Source: Planifilum fimeticola (GTDB taxonomy: Bacteria > Bacillota > Bacilli > Thermoactinomycetales > DSM-44946). Taken from it: a stretch of DNA of 64,000 bases. Shown here in pieces: positions 7,691 to 17,612 of this stretch; the first letter of the stretch is position 1, and each line of letters begins with the position of its first letter. Location of the stretch: the NCBI RefSeq assembly GCF_003001905.1, contig NZ_PVNE01000011.1, forward strand, positions 1-64,000, given 5' to 3'. A program made the translations under genes and the position numbers. The notes beneath the pieces are model-generated. The model was not told the DNA's origin. It was given only the letters and a program-made list of their open reading frames with translations, and did no database searches.

Positions 7691-7978
7691 TCAGGGGCGC
7701 ATCTGGCGGGCCAGCGCTTCTTCCGCCCTTCTCACCATTTCCTTCACCATGTGGCCGCCGATGGCACCGCCGATCTTTCCCGCCTCGGCGGCTTTCAGAT
7801 CGCCGTTGTCCTCCGGCTTCAGCGGAACGCCCAAACGGCGGGCCACTTCGAACTTGACCTCTCCGGGATTCATCGGGCCCGTTCCCAACTCCCGGCTCAT
7901 CACCTGTGCCTTCAGCCGATCCATTTCTCCGCGGGCCTGGGGCACCAGCAGCCGGTTGCGGCGACGCCTGCGCGCCAT
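7691..7978 (-). CDS. Alpha/beta-type small acid-soluble spore protein
   Basis: 95 aa. ATG 7978 is chosen since AGGGGGTG lies upstream; an in-frame GTG at 7987 is possible. After a very basic N-terminus (ARRRRRNRLL) it shows the family blocks GEVKFEVARRLGVPLK and AEAGKIGGAIGGHMVKEMVR, the conserved DNA-binding segments. KFEVA occupies the site cut by the GPR germination protease. Such proteins coat spore DNA and protect it from UV and heat. The Arg-rich head is longer than in B. subtilis SspA. It is a single-gene unit, expected to be under the forespore sigma factor. It is direct evidence that the organism sporulates. Confidence 0.92.
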   Translation of the reverse strand: MARRRRRNRLLVPQARGEMDRLKAQVMSRELGTGPMNPGEVKFEVARRLGVPLKPEDNGDLKAAEAGKIGGAIGGHMVKEMVRRAEEALARQMRP

Positions 7979-8034
7979 CTCTTCCACCCCCTGGTCTTAG
8001 TGTGTCCAGCCGCCCGTCTCTCTTGCACCGACAC

Positions 8035-8062
8035 AAAAAACCCTCCGGTCGAAACCGGAGGG
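8035..8062 (-). terminator. Terminator of sodA
   Basis: CCCTCCGGTTTCGACCGGAGGG followed by TTTTTTGTG on the minus strand, 20 bases after the sodA stop. Confidence 0.85.
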
Positions 8063-8081
8063 ATAGCCCGGGAAATTTTCC

Positions 8082-8699
8082 TCATCCGCGGGCGTTCAGA
8101 TAGCGTTTGTTCACTTCTTCCCAGTTCACCACATTCCACCAGGCCTTCACATAATCCGGACGCTTGTTTTGGTATTTCAGGTAATAGGCATGCTCCCAAA
8201 CGTCGATGCCCAGGAGCGGTTTGTCGCCGTCCATCAGGGGATTGTCCTGGTTCGGGGTGCTGGTTACGGCCAGTTTCCCGTCGGATTTCACAACCAGCCA
8301 GGCCCATCCGCTGCCGAAACGGGTGAGGGCCGCCTTGGTGAATTCCTCCTGGAACTTTTCAAAGCTGCCGAAGGTTTGGTTGATCGCGTCGGCCAGCTCC
8401 CCGGTCGGTTGGCCGCCGCCGTTGGGGCTCATGCTTTCCCAGAAGAGGGTATGGTTGTAGTGACCGCCCCCGTTGTTGCGAACCGCGGTGCGGATCGACT
8501 CGGGCACCTCGTTAATATTGCGGATCAGATCTTCCAGCGATTTTTCGGCCAGGGCGGCATGGCCTTCCAACGCAGCGTTCAGGTTGTTCACGTAGGTGGC
8601 GTGGTGACGACCGTGGTGAATCTCCATCGTCTGCGCATCGATGTGCGGTTCCAGCGCGTTGGCGGGATAAGGCAGCGCGGGCAATTCAAACTTCGCCAT
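8082..8699 (-). CDS. sodA: Superoxide dismutase, Mn/Fe type
   Basis: 205 aa, the standard length. It begins [20 protein letters not shown] and has the family motifs [14 protein letters not shown] (first metal His), [24 protein letters not shown], and the metal signature [18 protein letters not shown]. These supply the three His and one Asp ligands. It converts superoxide to peroxide and oxygen in the cytoplasm. The residue pattern [11 protein letters not shown] is usual for Mn enzymes, but the metal cannot be settled by sequence. A monocistronic gene with its own promoter and terminator. Confidence 0.96.
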   Translation of the reverse strand: MAKFELPALPYPANALEPHIDAQTMEIHHGRHHATYVNNLNAALEGHAALAEKSLEDLIRNINEVPESIRTAVRNNGGGHYNHTLFWESMSPNGGGQPTGELADAINQTFGSFEKFQEEFTKAALTRFGSGWAWLVVKSDGKLAVTSTPNQDNPLMDGDKPLLGIDVWEHAYYLKYQNKRPDYVKAWWNVVNWEEVNKRYLNARG

Positions 8700-8789
8700 A
8701 CACGTGATCCCTCCATATGTAAGTTTTGTTTGAACAGGATGGCCTGCTTAGCATGCCCAATCATCAGCCCATCATCGGCTTCCCCTATT

Positions 8790-8819
8790 ATTATGACCCA
8801 AAATCCCGGATATGGTCAA
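8790..8819 (-). promoter_or_regulatory. Promoter of sodA
   Basis: TTGACC (8819-8814) and CATAAT (8795-8790), spacer 18 bases, about 90 bases upstream of the start. Confidence 0.65.
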
Positions 8820-8838
8820 TTTTTTTTCGCGAAAAGTT

Positions 8839-9975
8839 TCAGAAGATCGCTTCCGGCAGTCCGGTCACATCCTCCACAATGTAATCGGCACCCAATTCCT
8901 CAAATTTCGCCCGCGCCTTTTCCCCGGTCAACCCCGTCAAGGTGGCGGCGAAACGGCACCCCATCCGGCGCGCCGCCAACAGATCGGCGACGGAATCGCC
9001 GACGATCAGCACCTCTTCGGCCCCCGGAAGCGGAAAATCGGCGTCAAGACACGCTTCATCCGGCGCCTTCAGGCCCAAATAGCCCTTCACATAGGTGAAG
9101 GGATGCGGCTTGCCCAGCGGGGCGCGGTCGGGATGGGACTCCTCCGCCCGAACCACCTCGCTGGCGGTGACGATCCGTTCCGGTTCGAAGGCATCCAGCA
9201 AACCCAGCGACCGGAGGGGCACCTCCGTCTCCAGGCGGGGGCGTCCCGTCCCGATCCCCAGGACGATGCCCCGGTCGCGCAGGCGGCGCAATGTCCTTTG
9301 GATCGCCTCCTTCGGGGCCAGGGGAATCTCCTGGTGAAGAAACCCCGGCTTTCCCGGCGTCCGGGGCTTACTTCCCTCGACCCTCCGATACAAATCCTCG
9401 CCGAGATACCACTCCTGAAACGCCGATCTCCCCAGTTCCCACAGGGCGCTGTTTCGGGAAAAAGCCGGCTTTTGAACGTCCAGCCAATCCTCCGCGAGCC
9501 GGTTGAGATGGAGGAGAAGTTCGTGCTTTTCCGCCCGGGACGTGGAAAAAGCGGGAATAAAGGCATCGTAGGAAGGTCGGAAATCGATCCCGGCATCCCG
9601 TGCCGCCCGGCCCAGTCCCTTCAACCGTTCGGCGTCGATCGGCTCCTCGAGCCAATTCCGGCTCCAGCCTGGCCGGATCTCCTCCAGCCGGCGGAGAAGG
9701 GATAAAAGCTGGCAGGAAAAGGTGAGAAACACCATGTCCCAGTTGGAGTTGATGCCGCGGGCCTTCAGCCAGTCCAGCACCCGGTCCTGGACGAACACCT
9801 CCCGTCGAATCCGGCGGATGGTCTCCTCATCGGGTTCCGGTGTAAAGTCTTCCCCGGACAATCCCAAATATTCCGGGTGGTGCAACATCTCCCACACGGT
9901 CAGGGCCGATGCGTCAAAACAGCGCTCCTCGCTGAGAAACACCCCGTCCACGTCAAACAAGATCATCCTGTACAA
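8839..9975 (-). CDS. HAD-superfamily hydrolase
   Basis: 378 aa. Haloacid-dehalogenase motifs are in order: FDVDGV near residue 8 (nucleophile Asp), GIGTGRP (motif II), GKPHPFTY (motif III Lys) and LIVGDSVADLLAARRMG (motif IV). A large cap of roughly 200 residues lies between motifs I and II, much longer than in PGP-type phosphatases. The TTG at 9975, 7 bases after GGGGGGA, is the better-placed start; ATG 9966 is an alternative. Likely a phosphatase of unknown substrate. It stands alone, divergent from the acid-sugar operon. Confidence 0.82.
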   Translation of the reverse strand: MYRMILFDVDGVFLSEERCFDASALTVWEMLHHPEYLGLSGEDFTPEPDEETIRRIRREVFVQDRVLDWLKARGINSNWDMVFLTFSCQLLSLLRRLEEIRPGWSRNWLEEPIDAERLKGLGRAARDAGIDFRPSYDAFIPAFSTSRAEKHELLLHLNRLAEDWLDVQKPAFSRNSALWELGRSAFQEWYLGEDLYRRVEGSKPRTPGKPGFLHQEIPLAPKEAIQRTLRRLRDRGIVLGIGTGRPRLETEVPLRSLGLLDAFEPERIVTASEVVRAEESHPDRAPLGKPHPFTYVKGYLGLKAPDEACLDADFPLPGAEEVLIVGDSVADLLAARRMGCRFAATLTGLTGEKARAKFEELGADYIVEDVTGLPEAIF

Positions 9976-10107
9976 GTGCCGTTCCCCCCGTCAAAGCTCA
10001 ACCTTTCCCTGAACATTTCTTATACTTTACCAGATCGGCGGGGAAAATCATAGAGGGCCGGCAGGTGCGCACCCCCAACTCCCCAAAAAATGGTTGCATA
10101 AAAACCG

Positions 10108-10136
10108 TTGACGAAATTTTTTCAAAGGGATATAGT
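10108..10136 (+). promoter_or_regulatory. Promoter of the acid-sugar operon
   Basis: TTGACG (10108-10113), 17-base spacer, TATAGT (10131-10136). The very AT-rich leader to 10200 contains TTTTGTTCATTTCTGTTTGTA, a possible target of the DeoR regulator. Confidence 0.65.
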
Positions 10137-10223
10137 AAATATCACAAATACAATCATTTTAAAACAATATATAACACATCTTTTGTTCATTTCTGTTTGT
10201 AATCAAAGGAGCGAAACCGGTCC

Positions 10224-11006
10224 ATGTTGCCCGCCGAGCGCAGACGATTGATCCTGAAACAGATTGAGACGGAGGGTTCCGCCCAGATCAATCAATTGGC
10301 CGAACGGTTCGGCGTGTCCGCGATGACCATCCGCCGGGATCTGGATGTGTTGGAGGCGGAACGAAGAATCGTCCGTACCCGCGGTGGGGCCATGCTGCGG
10401 GAGGATCCCCGCCGCGAGTTTCCCCACCGGTGGAAAGATGAGAGGAACCAGCCGGCCAAGGAAGCGATCGCCCGCCGGGCCGTCGCTCTGATCGGATCGG
10501 GGCAGAGCGTCATCCTCGATGCCGGTTCGACCAACTTGCGGCTGGCGCGGCAGACGGCCTCCCTCCAAGACATCATGCTGATCACGAACGATCTGAAAAT
10601 CGCCTTGGAATTGGGCGACATCGAGGGCCTTCACGTGGTGTTGACCGGAGGGCAGCTGAAACCCAAGGTGTACAGCCTCGAGGGGCACCACGGCGTGGCG
10701 ATGCTGTCCGGATTCAACGTGGACACGGCGTTCATCGGTTGCGATGCCTTCGATCTGGAACGCGGCGCCATGACCAACAGCATGACCAAGATCTCCATGA
10801 AACAGGCGATGATGAAAAGCGCCAAGCGAAGGGTACTGCTGGCCGATTCCAGCAAATTCGAACAGCGGGCGCTCCTCTCCTTTGCGGATCTGACCGATTT
10901 CCACACCATCATCACCGATGACGGCATCCCCCCGGAGAGCGCCGAAGCCTGCCAAAAGGCGGGCATCGAAGTGATCATCGCTTCGAAGGAGGAAAGCGAA
11001 ACATGA
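10224..11006 (+). CDS. DeoR/GlpR-family transcriptional regulator
   Basis: 260 aa. The N-terminal winged HTH has the family signature (LAERFGVSAMTIRRDLDVLE, residues about 27-46). The C-terminal DeoRC sensor domain has ILDAGSTNLRLA and LTGGQLKPK, typical of sugar-phosphate binding. It is the first gene of a four-gene operon and overlaps the kinase by ATGA. By context it should repress the operon until a four-carbon acid-sugar phosphate accumulates. The RBS AAAGGAG is 12 bases upstream. Confidence 0.9.
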   Translation: MLPAERRRLILKQIETEGSAQINQLAERFGVSAMTIRRDLDVLEAERRIVRTRGGAMLREDPRREFPHRWKDERNQPAKEAIARRAVALIGSGQSVILDAGSTNLRLARQTASLQDIMLITNDLKIALELGDIEGLHVVLTGGQLKPKVYSLEGHHGVAMLSGFNVDTAFIGCDAFDLERGAMTNSMTKISMKQAMMKSAKRRVLLADSSKFEQRALLSFADLTDFHTIITDDGIPPESAEACQKAGIEVIIASKEESET

Positions 11007-12258
11007 CCCGGCTGGCGGTGATCGCCGACGACATCACCGGTGCCAACGCGACCGGCGTCCTCCTCCGCAAAAAGGGATGGAGGGTGGCGGCGCTGTTGGA
11101 CCACCGCGCATCCCCTGAACACCTGTCCTCCTGGGACGGCATCGTGTGGAACGCCAACTCCCGCCTTCTCCCCGCCGGGGAAGCGGGAAAGCGGGTCCGA
11201 GGGATGGCCCGCCGGCTCCGGGATTTGCCCTCCGGCGAGACCCTGCAACTGGCCAAGCGGATCGACAGCACCCTGCGGGGAGCCATCGGCGCCGAAACCG
11301 AAGCGATTCTGCAGGCTTGCCCCGGGGATGCGGTGGCGGCGGTCGTGCCCTCTTTCCCGGCTTCCGGGAGGATCACAAGGGGGAAGACGCTGTTCGTCCA
11401 CGGCGTCCCCGTCCACCAGACGGAGGTCGGGAGGGACCTCTACTCCCCGGTTCGCACCTCCGATGTCGTCGAATTGATCCGGTCCCAGACCTCCCTGCCG
11501 GTGGAATGGGTGGAAACGGGAAAAGCCCCTCACCTAACGGAAGCTCTGTCCAAAGCAGTGGCGCAGGGAGCCAAAATCGTGGTCTGCGACGCCGAGTCGG
11601 AACGGGACATTGAGGCCCTCGCCGAGGCCTGGGCCGCCCTGGACATCCCCCTTCTTCCCGTCGATCCGGGACCCTTTACGGCGGCATACGCCACCGCCAA
11701 AGCCTCGATGAAAAAACGCCTGCTGCTGATCGCAGGCACCCCGGCGCCCACCACCCGCGAACAATTGGAGGTGGTCCAAAGCACCTTTTCCCCGGGCATC
11801 ATCGATGTGGACTTGAACCGGCTGGTGCAGGAGGGGAATTTCCGCCGGACCGTCGATGAAATCGGCACCCGGATGGACCGTCTGCTGCGGGATCATTTCC
11901 TTCTCTTGCTGCGGACGGACCGCATCCCCTACTCCGGCCCGAATCCCTCCTTCGCCCTCGCCCGGGCCGTTCGAAGATGGATCGCCTCCCGTCCCTTTGA
12001 CGGACTGTTTTTATCCGGCGGTGAAGTGGCTGCCGCCGTCTTGAGGGAATTGGGTGCGGAAGCCGTGGAACTGCTGGAGGAAATCCTTCCTCTGGCGGTA
12101 ATGTCCCGGATCGTCGGCGGTCCCTTCGAAGGCATGAACATCGCCACCAAAGGGGGAGCGGCGGGAGGCCGGGAGGCCATCGTCGCCTGTGTCCGTTCCC
12201 TGTTGGAAGCCCCCCATCCCCCGCGAAACAACAAATATCCCGTACAGGAGGAGTGGAG

Positions 12259-12262
<4 letters not shown>
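11003..12262 (+). CDS. Four-carbon acid sugar kinase (DUF1537; DtnK/OtnK type)
   Basis: 419 aa. The N-terminal substrate-binding domain opens with LAVIADDITGANATGVLL, the DUF1537 hallmark, and has AKRIDSTLRGAIGAE. The C-terminal nucleotide-binding domain has LFLSGGEVAAAVLRELG and GGPFEGMNIATKGG. Members phosphorylate D-threonate, L-threonate or D-erythronate at C4. The PdxA-type partner next door points to D-threonate or an erythronate route ending in dihydroxyacetone phosphate and CO2. It overlaps deoR by 4 bases and pdxA2 by 4 bases, so translation is coupled. The exact substrate isomer is unresolved. Confidence 0.9.
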
Positions 12263-13269
<1,007 letters not shown>

Positions 13270-13397
13270 TGGAGCTTTCCGGGGGTCCCCCATCTTCACC
13301 TCGGGATGGAAGCGGTTCCGGAAAAGGAGGTGAGGAACCGGGCAGGAGGTCACAGATTTTCCGGATGCAAAACCGTTTTTTCAGGGAGGGATCACAA

Positions 13398-14768
13398 ATG
13401 GAAGCAACCGGAGGTCAAATGATTCTCGGGCTTCTTGTCGGAATGTTCGCGTTAATCTTTCTGGTCCTCCGCACCAAGGTCCACGCCTTTCCGGCACTGA
13501 TCATCGCGGCCTCCTTGACGGGGCTCATCGGAGGCATGACGCCTCCCGACGTGGTGGATGCGATCACGGCCGGTTTCGGAAACACCCTCGGCTCCATCGG
13601 ACTGGTCATCGGTTTCGGTGTGATGATGGGACGTATTCTGGAGGTGTCCGGCGCCTCGGAGCGGATGGCCTACAGCTTTCTCAAATGGCTGGGGAAGCGG
13701 AAAGAGGAATGGGCACTGGCCCTGACCGGTTACGTCGTCTCCATACCGATCTTTGTGGATTCCGCCTTCGTCATTTTAACCCCGCTGGCGAAAGCGCTCT
13801 CAACCAAGACGGGGAAATCGGTCGTCGGCTTGGGAGTCGCCCTGGGGATCGGCTTGACGGCGACCCATCACCTGGTTCCTCCCACCCCAGGCCCCCTGGG
13901 AGTGGCGGGAATCTTCGGCGTGGACATCGGCGTGATGATTTTAACCGGCTTGCTCTTCGGGATTCCCGTCTTCATCACCGGCATCTACTATTCGAAATGG
14001 CTCGGAAAAAGAATTTATCAATTGCCCGATGAAACGGGGCTCGGATGGGTGCGCCCCGACCAGCCGAAAACCTATCAGGAATTGATCGAATTGGAAGAGA
14101 AAAAGGACCTTCCGTCCCTGACCCGTTCGCTGGCCCCCATCGTGGTTCCGATCTTGCTGATCTTCGTCAATACGACCATCAGCGCCTTGGAACTTAAGGG
14201 CGGCATCTACGATTACCTGATGTTCGTCGGATCCCCCGTCATCGCCGTCGGCCTGGGGCTCCTGATCGCCATTTACGGTTTGGTCCACCACCTCCGCCGT
14301 TCGGAAGCCCTGGACCGGATGGAAGAGGGAATCCGTTCCGCCGGGATCATCCTGCTCGTCACCGGCGCCGGCGGAGCCCTGGGAAACGTCCTGCGGGAAA
14401 GCGGGACCGGCGAGGCGATCGCCAAGTGGATCGCCGATACCTCCCTGCCGGCCGTCCTGCTTCCCTTCGTCATCGCCAGCCTGGTTCGACTGATCCAGGG
14501 AAGCGGCACGGTGGCGATGATCACCGCCGCCTCCATTTCCGCCCCGATCCTGAGCGGCCTGGATGTCAACATGGTGCTGGCGGCACAGGGGGCGACGATC
14601 GGCTCCATGGTCTTCTCCTACTTCAACGACAGCATGTTCTGGGTCGCCAACCGGATGTTGGGGATTCGCAACACCAAGGAGCAGATTCTCACCTGGTCGG
14701 TGCCGACCACCCTCGCCTGGCTGGTTGCGCTGGTCATGCTCCTCATCGCCACCGCACTGTTCGGATGA
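13398..14768 (+). CDS. GntP-family acid-sugar permease
   Basis: 456 aa, the normal size for GntP transporters. ATG 13398 follows AGGGAGGG; the frame is open back to 13269 but that extension is hydrophilic and lacks an RBS. Twelve or more hydrophobic segments are visible. Family-like stretches include GFGNTLGSIGLVIGFGVMMG, HHLVPPTPGPLG and RLIQGSGTVAMITAASI. It probably imports the threonate/erythronate used by the upstream enzymes by proton symport. It is the last gene of the operon, followed by a hairpin terminator. Confidence 0.9.
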   Translation: MEATGGQMILGLLVGMFALIFLVLRTKVHAFPALIIAASLTGLIGGMTPPDVVDAITAGFGNTLGSIGLVIGFGVMMGRILEVSGASERMAYSFLKWLGKRKEEWALALTGYVVSIPIFVDSAFVILTPLAKALSTKTGKSVVGLGVALGIGLTATHHLVPPTPGPLGVAGIFGVDIGVMILTGLLFGIPVFITGIYYSKWLGKRIYQLPDETGLGWVRPDQPKTYQELIELEEKKDLPSLTRSLAPIVVPILLIFVNTTISALELKGGIYDYLMFVGSPVIAVGLGLLIAIYGLVHHLRRSEALDRMEEGIRSAGIILLVTGAGGALGNVLRESGTGEAIAKWIADTSLPAVLLPFVIASLVRLIQGSGTVAMITAASISAPILSGLDVNMVLAAQGATIGSMVFSYFNDSMFWVANRMLGIRNTKEQILTWSVPTTLAWLVALVMLLIATALFG

Positions 14769-14805
14769 AAACGGAGCGGGAGAGCCCCTCCCCTTCCAAA
14801 AGAAC

Positions 14806-14831
14806 AAGCCGGCTCCTTTTGGGGCCGGCTT
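14806..14831 (+). terminator. Terminator of the acid-sugar operon
   Basis: AAGCCGGC-TCCTTTTGG-GGCCGGCTT about 40 bases after gntP. The T tract is poor, so it may be partial. Confidence 0.5.
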
Positions 14832-14887
14832 GAGCCGCGACAGACAAACTCCCCGCTAAGGGCTCTGTAAAAATGATGTCGGGAGAT

Positions 14888-14943
14888 GGGGGTGTACCGC
14901 TGAGTGCCTTTGCTATCGCAACGAAACGAAGCGGTACACCCCC
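14888..14943 (+). repeat. Hairpin element A, copy 1
   Basis: A 14-bp perfect stem, GGGGGTGTACCGCT with AGCGGTACACCCCC, around a conserved 28-base loop containing GAGTGCCTTTGC and GCAACGAAACG. The loop can form an inner TTGC/GCAA hairpin. Confidence 0.8.
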
Positions 14944-14990
14944 TTCGGCAGTTGATGGTGATGGTTCACAACCCTTCAAAAAGATAGGGG

Positions 14991-15070
14991 CGCGATTTTT
15001 CGCCTCCGCTCCAATGCAGCTGAAGGCGCCCGCGAAAAATCGGTCCCTCCCAGCACTTTGTCATTACCCC
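14991..15070 (+). repeat. Interspersed palindromic element B, copy 2
   Basis: CGATTTTTCGC (14993-15003) pairs perfectly with GCGAAAAATCG (15032-15042). It is followed by the tail CCTCCCAGCACTTTGTCATTA shared in degenerate form with the other copies. Confidence 0.75.
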
Positions 15071-15152
15071 AAAGCCGCCTCTTTTGGGGCCGGCTTGAGC
15101 CGCGACAGACAAATTCCCCGCTAAGGGCTCTGTAAAAATGATGTCGGGAGAT

Positions 15153-15208
15153 GGGGGTGTACCGCTGAGTGCCTTTGCTATCGCAACGAAACGAAGCGGT
15201 ACACCCCC
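15153..15208 (+). repeat. Hairpin element A, copy 2
   Basis: Identical to copy 1 in stem and loop; it is the second unit of the tandem duplication. Confidence 0.8.
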
Positions 15209-15255
15209 ATCGGCAGCTGAGGGTGATGGTTCACAACCCTTCAAAAAGATAGGGG

Positions 15256-15335
15256 CTCGATTTTTCGCCTCCGCTCCAATGCAGCTGAAGGCACCCGCGA
15301 AAAATCGGTCCCTCCCAGCACTTTGTCATTACCCC
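15256..15335 (+). repeat. Interspersed palindromic element B, copy 3
   Basis: The second tandem unit; the CGATTTTTCGC/GCGAAAAATCG arms are kept, with small changes in the middle (GGCACCC instead of GGCGCCC). Confidence 0.75.
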
Positions 15336-15410
15336 AAAGCCGCCTCTTTTGGGGGCCGGCTTGTATGCGAAAGAACCCTTTCCCCGAGAAGGGCGATCCG
15401 GGTCCCGGAC

Positions 15411-16481
15411 CTAACCGATCCGCTTTTTGAAGTCGAGCAAAATCCTCACAAATTCCCGCGGCTTTTCAAAGTGGAAATTGTGGCCGGAATCCACCTTGAT
15501 GAGCCGGTTGTTCTTGAGAAGAGTGTGGGCCCTTCGGGCGTCCTTTTCATCCATGGCGGCCAGCAGGATGCCGTTCTCGTCGTAGGACCAGTTGGCCAGG
15601 ATGAGGACGGTGGGCTTCTCGATCTTTTTCAGCGCCGCGGCGTGATCAAAGCCCTCATTCCAGGAACCGTCGTAGAAGGTGACCCCGAAGCGGGGATCGT
15701 ACTCGGGCAGGGTCCGGAATCCCTCGTTCATCACCGGTGGCATAAACCAGTACCGAAGGGGTCGGTCCCTGTGCTTTTTCCGGTAGTTTTCGGCATACCG
15801 GATCATTCCCGGCCGAGCGTCCTGAAAAAACTTCAGAAGGTAGCTGTTTCTCACGTAGTAGAGGGTAAAGTCGCTCTCCTCCCTCTGTTGGACAAAGCGG
15901 TGGCAGATGGTGCTCAGATCCACATAATTGAAGGTTTTCTCGGCCCGGGGAAAAAGGGTGGTGAAGAGGGGCGGGTCTTCAAACACCGCCCCCCGGACCC
16001 ATTCGGGGGAGTGGGCCGTGAGCCATACCGCAAGGAGCCCGCCGGAGGAGTGGCCGGAAACCACGACCGGTTCTCCGATCACCTGCCGGATAAATTGGAC
16101 CAAATCCCGGCCCATGGCCTTTGCGCTGTACTTTTGCGGATCCTTCTCCGATTTCCCGTGGCCGTAGCAGTCGACCACGAACACGTGGTACTCCTCCGCC
16201 AGGTCCGGCAATACCCGCGCATAACCGGTCCAGTCCATGAGCTGGCCGTGGATCAACAACAGCGCCGGACCGTTATCGGGCCCTTCGGCGTAATGGATGC
16301 GGGAACCGCCTACGGTCACATCCTTCTCGACAAACCCGGCCCGTTTCACTCCGGCCATGGCCCGGTCGTGATAGGTCAAATTGTTGAACACATAGGTGCC
16401 GAAGGCGACAACGAGCAGGAGCACCAAAACGATCAACGCCTTGAAGGCGATCCCAAGCGCCCGTTTCAAACCCGGTCGCAT
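15411..16481 (-). CDS. Membrane-anchored alpha/beta hydrolase
   Basis: 356 aa. ATG 16481 follows GGGGAGCG. A basic N-terminus and one hydrophobic helix (residues about 11-31, ALIVLVLLLVVAFGTYVF) suggest an anchored or secreted enzyme. The fold is shown by ALLLIHGQLMDW (oxyanion region), VVDCYGHGKSEKDP, the nucleophile elbow VVSGHSSGGLLAVW, the acid region VLILANWSYDENG, and the final His in VDSGHNFHFEKP. Esterase, lipase or haloalkane-type activity cannot be separated by sequence. No operon partner; the minus-strand 3' side abuts the repeat array. Confidence 0.85.
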   Translation of the reverse strand: MRPGLKRALGIAFKALIVLVLLLVVAFGTYVFNNLTYHDRAMAGVKRAGFVEKDVTVGGSRIHYAEGPDNGPALLLIHGQLMDWTGYARVLPDLAEEYHVFVVDCYGHGKSEKDPQKYSAKAMGRDLVQFIRQVIGEPVVVSGHSSGGLLAVWLTAHSPEWVRGAVFEDPPLFTTLFPRAEKTFNYVDLSTICHRFVQQREESDFTLYYVRNSYLLKFFQDARPGMIRYAENYRKKHRDRPLRYWFMPPVMNEGFRTLPEYDPRFGVTFYDGSWNEGFDHAAALKKIEKPTVLILANWSYDENGILLAAMDEKDARRAHTLLKNNRLIKVDSGHNFHFEKPREFVRILLDFKKRIG

Positions 16482-16615
16482 GCTGCATCGCTCCCCGTTT
16501 TTGTTAAGGCGAAATGACTGCATGGGACTTGAGCGACCCTAGAAGCGTTCCGCAGTCCGTCCAAAGGCTTCACGCCGGGCCAGGCCGGGATGACGGGCTT
16601 CCTGTTCCCCGGCAA

Positions 16616-17461
16616 TCATTTAACCCACAAGGTGGAAAGCACACCGTAGTGGTCCGAGCCCTCCCTTTCGATGACCCGACTGTCCAGTACGCGAATGTCC
16701 GGCGAAGCGAAGATGTAGTCGATCCGCCGAACCGGATCGGGAGCGGGGAAGGTGTACCCATCCCCCGTTCCCGCCGCCTCGAAGGTATCCGTCAGGACCT
16801 CCCTCAACCGATCGATCTCGGGGGCGTCAGGCAGGGCATTCATGTCCCCGGCCAGGACGACGGGATGACGGGCCGGACCCATGATCTCCAGCATTTCCTC
16901 CGCCTCCAGCAGCCGCACCTCCGGTTCCAGCCAGGACAGGTGGGTGTTAAAGAGATGGATCTTCCGGCCGTGAAGGTTGATCACCGCCTCCGGAAAACCG
17001 GGCATTTTTTGCACGCCCTTTTCCGGCTCCAGGGAACTGATGCGGAAGAGTTCGTGGTTCTTGAAGTGGGTGATCGGATATCGGCTCAATATCGCCAACC
17101 CGTATTCCCGTCGCGGCTTGCCGGGCTCCGGAGGGTCCAGCGAATAGATGGGGGCAAACCTCACCCGCATGTTCAGCTTTTTCCCCAAAGCCGCCGCCTG
17201 GTCGACGAAGTCGCTTCGGGTATCCCAGTGTTTGTCCACCTCCTGGAGGGCGACCACATCCGCGCCGCTCATGCGGATCACCCCGGCGACGCGGTCCAGG
17301 TCCAGCCGGCCGTCGTGCCCGACGCCGTGGGCGATGTTATAGGTGAGAACCTTGACCACGCGCTCCTTGGCCGGGGCGGCATCTCCCGCCTCGGCCCCGA
17401 GGACCGACAGCATCCCCAGCAACGCCACCACCAAACAACCGCGAAGGACTCGCACCAGCAT
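16616..17461 (-). CDS. Secreted endonuclease/exonuclease/phosphatase family protein
   Basis: 281 aa with a signal peptide (residues about 1-28, VLRGCLVVALLGMLSVLG then AEA). ATG 17461 follows AGAGGTG. EEP-fold motifs are LTYNIAHGVG, VALQEVDKH (metal Glu), NTHLSWLEPEV, VLAGDMNALPD and the closing SDHYGVLST (catalytic Asp-His). The family includes secreted nucleases, sphingomyelinases and inositol phosphatases; which one applies here is open. It lies between the alpha/beta hydrolase and the ykn operon, all on the minus strand. Confidence 0.85.
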   Translation of the reverse strand: MLVRVLRGCLVVALLGMLSVLGAEAGDAAPAKERVVKVLTYNIAHGVGHDGRLDLDRVAGVIRMSGADVVALQEVDKHWDTRSDFVDQAAALGKKLNMRVRFAPIYSLDPPEPGKPRREYGLAILSRYPITHFKNHELFRISSLEPEKGVQKMPGFPEAVINLHGRKIHLFNTHLSWLEPEVRLLEAEEMLEIMGPARHPVVLAGDMNALPDAPEIDRLREVLTDTFEAAGTGDGYTFPAPDPVRRIDYIFASPDIRVLDSRVIEREGSDHYGVLSTLWVK

Positions 17462-17612
17462 GTTTCGGCACCTCTTTCAACAGGTAGTTTCGCGAAAAGG
17501 TTCTGTCTCACTCGGGATTCGCCGGATTTACATTCTTTTCCTCCGGAGATGAGAAATTTTCTCCAGCTGGCGGGCGGATGCGGCGCCGCGCGAGTCCCGT
17601 TCGCGGCGCTTC

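Larger units (their letters stand above)
14817..15365 (+). repeat. 265-bp tandem duplication (2.07 copies)
   Basis: The segment beginning CTTTTGGGGCCGGCTTGAG recurs at exactly 265 bases (14817 and 15082) with only a few substitutions, and a third partial start is at 15347-15365. Each unit carries one element A hairpin and one element B palindrome. There is no credible gene; the frames on both strands are parallel copies of repeat sequence. Confidence 0.9.

Noticed and set aside
14817-15365. Possible CRISPR array in the tandem repeat block
   Set aside because: The repeat period is 265 bases with only two units and no unique spacers or cas genes.
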